Origin: SHWC01 sp050173345
GTDB taxonomy: Bacteria > Pseudomonadota > Alphaproteobacteria > UBA828
DNA length: 64,000 nucleotides
NCBI GenBank assembly: GCA_050173345.1
Contig: JBFXKW010000002.1
Location: 248,001 to 312,000 of the forward strand
Direction of reading: 5' to 3'
Part shown: positions 59,060 to 64,000 of the stretch, one piece after another
Layout: every line of letters begins with the position of its first letter
How positions within the stretch are numbered: position 1 is the stretch's first letter
Program-made: the position numbers and the translations under genes
Notes under the pieces: generated by a model
What the model was told of the DNA's origin: nothing
Database searches by the model: none
The model's input: only the letters and a program-made list of their open reading frames with translations

Positions 59060-59925
59060 GCACTGCTCCGCAGGAACGACTGCGACGGGCCGGGCATGAC
59101 CACGCGCACCTCGCCCTGGAGCGCGAGATAGGCGCCATGGATGAGGCCGCGCGACTGCATGCGCCGCGCGGCCGCGGCGCCGAGCTCGAGCGCGCGGGCG
59201 ATCAGATCGGCCGGCAGCCGGTCGACATCGACGGTGACGAGCCGCGCACCGAGGTCGCTGTCATGGCGCAGCCGGTTGGCGGGCCAGCGCGTGATCGCGG
59301 GATGCTCGACGTTGACCGCGTTGGCGACCAGCGTCGCCGCCGCGTCCGCCGCGGCCGCGTCGCGCGCGAGCACGGTGACGGCATCCGCGATGCCGAGCGA
59401 GAAGGAACGGCCCTGCCAGCCTGAGGTGGCGAGTCCGCGCACCGGCAGGTCGGCGCTCAGCGCGACGCGGGCGTCGATCGCGGGCGTCCGCTGGTCGTTG
59501 ACCACGCCGGCCTGCAGGCTCTCGCCCGGTGCCAGATGAAAGGCGATGTCGCCGCCATTGTTGACATAGGCGCGCGCGAGCGCGCGGCCCTCGACCATGG
59601 CGGCGAGCACCTCGTCGGCAACCGCGCCGGCGACCGCCGCCATCGGCGTGATGAAGACGCCGCGATGCGGCCAGACGGCGGCGACCATGCGCCGCGCCAC
59701 CGGCCCGCGCGGCAGCGGCCGCGGCTCGCCGATGGCGGCACGCAGGACGTGAAGCTCCTCGACCAGGGGAGCGAGCACGGTCTCGAAGCGGGCGGCGGCC
59801 TGCGCATAAGCGGCGTGCACCTCGCCGACCGGCCCGACCGCCTCGGCGATGATGTCGATCGGCCCGTGCTGCAGATGCAGCCGGCGTCCGTCGGGCAGCA
59901 GCATGGCCTGCGCGCCGCCGGTCAT
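59056..59925 (-). CDS. UPF0280 family protein (ApbE-like fold)
   Basis: A 289-residue protein of the UPF0280 family, whose known structures have the ApbE flavin-transferase fold, though no activity has been shown that I know of. Seen: PIDIIAEAVGPVGEVHAAY near the N-terminus, MAAVAGAVADEVLAAMV, YVNNGGDIAFHLAPGE, LATSGWQGRSFSLGIADAVT, and DAAATLVANAVNV near the C-terminus, the last three resembling ApbE substrate and metal loops. Overlaps both neighbours by four bases (ATGA). Its place beside the reductase suggests a flavin-loading role; that is inference. Confidence 0.82.
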
Positions 59926-61409
59926 GATCCGATCCCCCGCAGCGGCCACGGGCCCTCGGCGTTCCACGGCTCGCGCGCGGTGCGTGCCCCGGCGAGCACC
60001 CGCGCCAGCGGCACGATGTGCTCGGCATGGCCGCCGAGCGCGAGATAGTTCTCGCGGCTCAGCGTGAACTCGATCGGCGCGACGATCGCCGGCGTCGGGA
60101 CATAGCCGAAGGCATGCAGCGGCATGGTGGTGACATCGACCATGAAGGTGATGCCGCCGCCGGGCCAGACATAGACCGGCGCACCGCCGCAGGTGGTGCG
60201 CGTCAACGCCGCCCTGACCGACTGGGTGAGCCGCATCGGGTTCTCGGTGACGCCGGCGCGCAGGCTGCCGCCGGCGCCTGCCATGAAGAGGACAGAGCAG
60301 AGCGCCGGCTCGCAGTTCTCGGCGATGCGCTCGACGGTGAGCCTGACCGCTCCCGGCATCTCGGCGGGCTGTGGCTTCAAGTCCCCATCGAGCACGAACC
60401 AGGCGGCGTCCTCGCCCGTGGTCGAGACCATGAGGAGCCTGAGGCCCGGCCATGCGAGCTTCCGGTCGATGCGCTCGATCACGTCGAGCGGGTCGGTGAT
60501 GTCGGTGCCGCCCCAGCCCATGCCGGGCTCGGCGACCTTGAAATAGCGGCCCGGCGTCGAGCGCCGCCCGCGCACGCGGATGCCGCTCGGCTTGACGTCG
60601 AGGAAGCGCCCGGCCTGGTGCTCCGAGAACACGCCGGTGATGTGATCGTCCACCACGATCACCTCGTCGGCATGGCCGAGCCACTGCTTGGCGAAGATGC
60701 CGGTCGCCGCCGAGCCGCAGCCGACCCGCATGCGCTCCTCGCGCTTGCCGTCCACGATCGGCGGCGCGCCCGCCTGCACGACGACGCGCGCGCCGCCCTC
60801 GATCGCAAGATCGACGGGCTTGCGCTCGCAGAGGTCGAGCAGCGCCTTGCAGGTCACCGTGCCCTCGCGCTTGGAGCCGCCGGTGAGGTGGCGCACGCCG
60901 CCGAGCGAGAGCATCTGCGAGCCGTATTCCGCGGTCGTGACGTGGCCGACCTGCTCGCCCTCGCAGCGGATGGCGGCCTGCTCGGGGCCGAGATAGCGGT
61001 CGGTATCGACCTTCACCTTGACGCCGCAATAGCTGAAGATGCCTTCGGACACGACGGTCACCATGTCGACGCCGTCAACCTCGGCCGACACGATGAACGG
61101 CGCCGGCTTGTAGTCCGGGTAGGTCGTGGTCGCGCCGATGCCGGTCACGAAGTGATCGGCCGGACGCACCATCTCGCCCTGCCACTTCTCGGCGGTGCCG
61201 GTGAAGGCAACGAGCGCGTCGCTCCGCGCGAGGACGCGGAGCGGATCGAGCCTGACCAGCGCGCCGCCATGATTGGCGTAGCGGTCGCAGGCGCCGACCT
61301 GGCCCTCGCGGATGCGGCAGAGCACCGGGCAGGCGTCGCAGCGTACGACGCCGGGCGCCTCGGCCTCGACGGCCACGGGCGGATCGACGATGCCGGCTTC
61401 GCGGCTCAC
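59922..61409 (-). CDS. 6-hydroxynicotinate reductase-like iron-sulfur protein
   Basis: A 495-residue protein resembling 6-hydroxynicotinate reductase (Hnr) of nicotinate-fermenting Eubacterium barkeri, which reduces the ring with ferredoxin. An N-terminal Fe-S motif is C24-x2-C27-x3-C31-x9-C41 (RCDACPVLCRIREGQVGACD); further conserved segments are FSYCGVKVKVDTDRYLGPE, RVGCGSAATGIFAKQW, DDHITGVFSEHQAG and GGGITFMVDVTTMP. The start is GTG 61409, overlapping the stop of the Mo-hydroxylase (GTGA). Family naming is from recalled similarity; the true ring substrate in this organism is unknown. Mo-hydroxylase before it and lactam-opening genes after it fit a heterocycle pathway. Confidence 0.75.
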   Translation of the reverse strand: MSREAGIVDPPVAVEAEAPGVVRCDACPVLCRIREGQVGACDRYANHGGALVRLDPLRVLARSDALVAFTGTAEKWQGEMVRPADHFVTGIGATTTYPDYKPAPFIVSAEVDGVDMVTVVSEGIFSYCGVKVKVDTDRYLGPEQAAIRCEGEQVGHVTTAEYGSQMLSLGGVRHLTGGSKREGTVTCKALLDLCERKPVDLAIEGGARVVVQAGAPPIVDGKREERMRVGCGSAATGIFAKQWLGHADEVIVVDDHITGVFSEHQAGRFLDVKPSGIRVRGRRSTPGRYFKVAEPGMGWGGTDITDPLDVIERIDRKLAWPGLRLLMVSTTGEDAAWFVLDGDLKPQPAEMPGAVRLTVERIAENCEPALCSVLFMAGAGGSLRAGVTENPMRLTQSVRAALTRTTCGGAPVYVWPGGGITFMVDVTTMPLHAFGYVPTPAIVAPIEFTLSRENYLALGGHAEHIVPLARVLAGARTAREPWNAEGPWPLRGIGS

Positions 61410-64000
61410 GACGCGGCTCCTTGCGCCTTCAACGCGGCGCGCAGGCGATGCGGCAGCACCGGCGTCCGGGTGACGCGCACGCCAGTCGCGTGACGGATCG
61501 CCGAGAGGATCGCGGGCGCGGTCGGCACCAGGCCGGGCTCGCCAACGCCCTTCGCGCCGAACGGCCCGAGCGGCTCGGGATCTTCGATCAGGATGATCTC
61601 CATCTCGGGCATGTCGCCGAAGGTCGGGATCAGATAGTCGTGCAGGTTGTCGGTGCGCCCCGGCAGATACTCTTCCATCAGGGCGAGGCCGAGTCCCTGC
61701 GCGATGCCGCCCGCGATCTGGCCTTCGACCAGCGTCGGGTTGATCGCGCGGCCGACATCGTGCGCGGCGACGATGCGCCTCACCCTGGTCGTGCCGAGAT
61801 CGACGTCGACATCCACTACGGCAAGCTGCGCGGCGAAGGCATAAGTCGCATAGGGCCTGCCCTGACCCGCCTCGTCGAGCGGCGTGGCCGGCGGGTCGAA
61901 GCGGCCCTCGGTCGAGAGCACCACGCCGCCGCGATCCGGCAGCGCGGCGAGATCGACGCGGTGCGCGCTCGCGCCGTCGGCGATATGGAGGGTCGCGCCG
62001 TCGAGCGTCAGCCGCGCCTGCGCCGACGCGTTGGCAAGGCGCAGCATCTCGGCGCGCATCGCCTCGCCGGCGAGCTGGGTGGCGCGGCCGGAGACGAAGG
62101 TCTGGCGCGACGCCGAGGTCTTGCCGGCATCGGCGGTCAGGTCGGTATCGCCGATCACGAAGCGGAACGCCTCGTGCGGCAGGCCGAGCGCGTCCGCCGC
62201 GATCTGGGCGAGCACCGTGGTCGAGCCCTGGCCGATGTCGACCGCGCCGTTGCGGAACAGCAGCGTGCCGTCGCGGTGCAGCTCGAGCCGCATGATCGAG
62301 GGATTGGCCATGCCGGTATTGCCGATGCCGTACCACATGCAGCCGATGCCGACGCCGCGCCGAACCGGGCCGGCGGCGGCATTGCGCTGCCGCGCCTTGT
62401 CGAGCGCGGCGCGCCAATGTGGCTGCAGCGCATCGAGGCACGCGACCAGGCCGACGCTCGCTTCGAGCCGCTGCCCCGTCGCGGTGGTATCGCCGATGCG
62501 CAGCGCGTTGAGGCGGCGGAACTCGAGCCGGTCGCGGCCCGAGGCGAGCGCAAGGTCGTCCATCAGCGTCTCGTGCGCGATGGCGGCTTGGGGCACGCCG
62601 AAGCCGCGGAACGCGCCGCAATTCGGCCCGTTGGTGAGGATCGCGCGGCCGCGCGCCGCGACGTTCGGCACGCGATACGGGCCCGTGGCGTGGACCGGCA
62701 CGCGGCCTGCGACCGTCGGGCCCCAGGAGGCGTAGGGGCCGGTGTTGAAATCGGCGTTGAACGCGGCGCCCGTCAGGCTGCCGTCGGGCGTGCAGGCGAA
62801 GCACGCCTCGATGCGCGCGGCGTGCCGCTTGGTGGTCGAGGCCATGCTCTCGGGCCGCGAATAGACGCAGGCGACCGGCCGGCCGGTCAGCCACGCGCCG
62901 AGCGCGATCAAAGGCTGCACCGAGAGGTCGAGCTTGCCGCCGAAGCCGCCGCCGCAGGCGCTCGGCACAATGCGCACCTGCTCGGGCGCGAGCCGCATGA
63001 CCGAGGCGGTCTCGTCGCGGTCCATGTAAGGCGTCTGGGTCGAGACGAAGAGCTCGATGCGATCGCCGACGCGGCGCGCCCAGCCGGCCTCGGGCTCGAT
63101 ATAGGCGTGCTCGACATAGGCGGTCTCGAAGCGGCCTTCGCTGCGGAACGCTGCCGCCTCTATCGCACCGATAGCATCGCCGCGCCGCACGCCGCCCTCG
63201 ATCAGCACGTTGCCGGGCTTGCCGGCCTGCACCTCGGGCGCGCCGGGCGCGAGCGCCTCGTCGAGCGTGAGCAGCGCAGGCAGGGGCTCGTAGTCGAGCG
63301 GCACCTCCTCCTCGGACAGCGCTTCGATCGCTTCCCGTGTACCGAGCAGCGCCAGCACCGCCTCGCCCCGGAAGCGTGCGACGCCACCGGCGAGTACCGG
63401 CTGGTCCTTGACCGCCGGATAGATGCCGAAGCCGTTGTACGGCACGTCGGCCGCGCGCAGCGCACGGACCAGGCCGGGATGGGCGCGAAACAGCGGCCTC
63501 AAATCGCCGATCGTGAAGCGCGCATGGGCGTGCGGCGAACGGAAGACGCGGAGCCAGAGCGCATCCGCCGGAATCGCATCGGCGCCGTAGCGTTCCCCGC
63601 CGTCGAGCTTCGGGCCGCCATCGAGCCGCGACAGCCGCGCGCCCACGGCGGCGCCGATGCCGGGCACCGCGACCAGCGGGACGCCGGGACGCCGCGCGGC
63701 GTCGAGCACCGCGGCGACGATCGCCTGATAGCCGGTGCAGCGGCACAGCACGCCGCCCATCGCGTCCCTGACGGCCCCTTCCGTCGGCTTGGGCTCGCGG
63801 CCCAGCAGGTCGGCCGCCGCGATCAGCATGGCGGGCGTGCAGATGCCGCATTGCGCCGCGCCGCGCCGATGAAAGGCGGCGCGCAGGCCGTCATAGCGCC
63901 GATCCGCGGCAAGCCCTTCGACCGTGGTGATCCGGCGGCCTTCGGCCTGGCCGACCGAAACCAGACAGGCGCAGACCTGCGCCCCGTCGAGCAGCACCGT
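61406..64000 (-). CDS. Fused [2Fe-2S]-molybdopterin hydroxylase, N-terminus cut by window edge
   Basis: The visible 864 residues belong to a xanthine oxidase-family enzyme in which the small Fe-S subunit and the large molybdenum subunit are one chain. The Fe-S part shows TVLLDGAQVCACL (end of the first cluster), then CGICTPAML and LCRCTGYQAI (second cluster); a linker at about 100-125 leads into the catalytic part (LRVFRSPHAHARF). GAFRGFGVPQA is the active-site loop and GAKGVGEPGLVP holds the catalytic Glu. The cofactor is probably the cytosine dinucleotide. Start and any FAD subunit lie right of the window. With the next gene it looks like a nicotinate- or similar N-heterocycle-hydroxylating enzyme. 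Confidence 0.88.
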   Translation of the reverse strand, partial: TVLLDGAQVCACLVSVGQAEGRRITTVEGLAADRRYDGLRAAFHRRGAAQCGICTPAMLIAAADLLGREPKPTEGAVRDAMGGVLCRCTGYQAIVAAVLDAARRPGVPLVAVPGIGAAVGARLSRLDGGPKLDGGERYGADAIPADALWLRVFRSPHAHARFTIGDLRPLFRAHPGLVRALRAADVPYNGFGIYPAVKDQPVLAGGVARFRGEAVLALLGTREAIEALSEEEVPLDYEPLPALLTLDEALAPGAPEVQAGKPGNVLIEGGVRRGDAIGAIEAAAFRSEGRFETAYVEHAYIEPEAGWARRVGDRIELFVSTQTPYMDRDETASVMRLAPEQVRIVPSACGGGFGGKLDLSVQPLIALGAWLTGRPVACVYSRPESMASTTKRHAARIEACFACTPDGSLTGAAFNADFNTGPYASWGPTVAGRVPVHATGPYRVPNVAARGRAILTNGPNCGAFRGFGVPQAAIAHETLMDDLALASGRDRLEFRRLNALRIGDTTATGQRLEASVGLVACLDALQPHWRAALDKARQRNAAAGPVRRGVGIGCMWYGIGNTGMANPSIMRLELHRDGTLLFRNGAVDIGQGSTTVLAQIAADALGLPHEAFRFVIGDTDLTADAGKTSASRQTFVSGRATQLAGEAMRAEMLRLANASAQARLTLDGATLHIADGASAHRVDLAALPDRGGVVLSTEGRFDPPATPLDEAGQGRPYATYAFAAQLAVVDVDVDLGTTRVRRIVAAHDVGRAINPTLVEGQIAGGIAQGLGLALMEEYLPGRTDNLHDYLIPTFGDMPEMEIILIEDPEPLGPFGAKGVGEPGLVPTAPAILSAIRHATGVRVTRTPVLPHRLRAALKAQGAAS

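Noticed and set aside
59922..61409. A radical SAM or AmmeMemoRadiSam-type enzyme, because of the CxxCPxxCxI-GxxGxC start.
   Set aside because: The CX3CX2C radical SAM motif is not present; the rest matches Hnr-like sequence and the cysteines more simply hold a [4Fe-4S] cluster.

Overview
This is a GC-rich 64 kb chromosomal window that reads as an alphaproteobacterium. Pointers to that class are a CpdR-type single-domain receiver, a YkgO-type ribosomal protein L36, a DUF1244 protein, form II coxSLM genes in S-L-M order, and cation-independent palindromic repeats of the kind common in the class. The order cannot be fixed from this window; a soil Rhodospirillales- or Hyphomicrobiales-like organism would fit. 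No transposase, integrase, phage gene, CRISPR array or rRNA was seen. Coding density is high, with many 4-nt ATGA or GTGA overlaps.

Left part (1-15.6 kb): a UbiB/ABC1 fragment with an M3 oligopeptidase; a long-chain acyl-CoA ligase; an Lrp regulator divergent from a fused indolepyruvate:ferredoxin oxidoreductase; an exported dienelactone hydrolase; then a plus-strand run EamA exporter - MFS transporter - glycerate 2-kinase - pyruvate kinase that would turn glycerate into pyruvate.

Middle part (15.6-36.8 kb): a minus-strand block with a TPR protein, two branched-chain-type ABC permeases and a binding protein but no ATPases, followed upstream by glcDEF (glycolate oxidase). Then come L36, a UPF0114 membrane protein, a methyltransferase-like protein, a fumarylacetoacetate hydrolase-family enzyme, YajQ, a lipoprotein, tRNA-Val(GAC), CpdR, an N-formylglutamate amidohydrolase-like enzyme, a lytic transglycosylase, and a complete second ABC importer (binding protein, two permeases, two ATPases) whose binding protein is a close paralogue of the first. 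A TerC/Alx membrane protein ends the section.

Right part (37-55 kb): a Rieske oxygenase alpha subunit with a small unknown partner, an acyl-CoA synthetase, SapC, a GDSL hydrolase, an oxygen-sensing FNR regulator divergent from a GNAT-like gene with an FNR-box-like site between them, Hsp20, a form II coxSLM molybdenum hydroxylase between two strong terminators, a 3-oxoadipate CoA-transferase/thiolase operon divergent from its IclR regulator with a recognisable double operator, DusA, and a CHASE2 protein whose cyclase domain has lost its catalytic residues.

Far right (55.3-64 kb, running off the edge): five translationally coupled minus-strand genes encoding a fused [2Fe-2S]-molybdopterin hydroxylase, a 6-hydroxynicotinate-reductase-like Fe-S protein, a UPF0280 (ApbE-like fold) protein, and hydantoinase/oxoprolinase subunits A and B. 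Read as a pathway this is hydroxylation, reduction and ATP-driven lactam opening of an N-heterocycle. It is the best candidate in the window for an undescribed catabolic system; the substrate is not known from the sequence.
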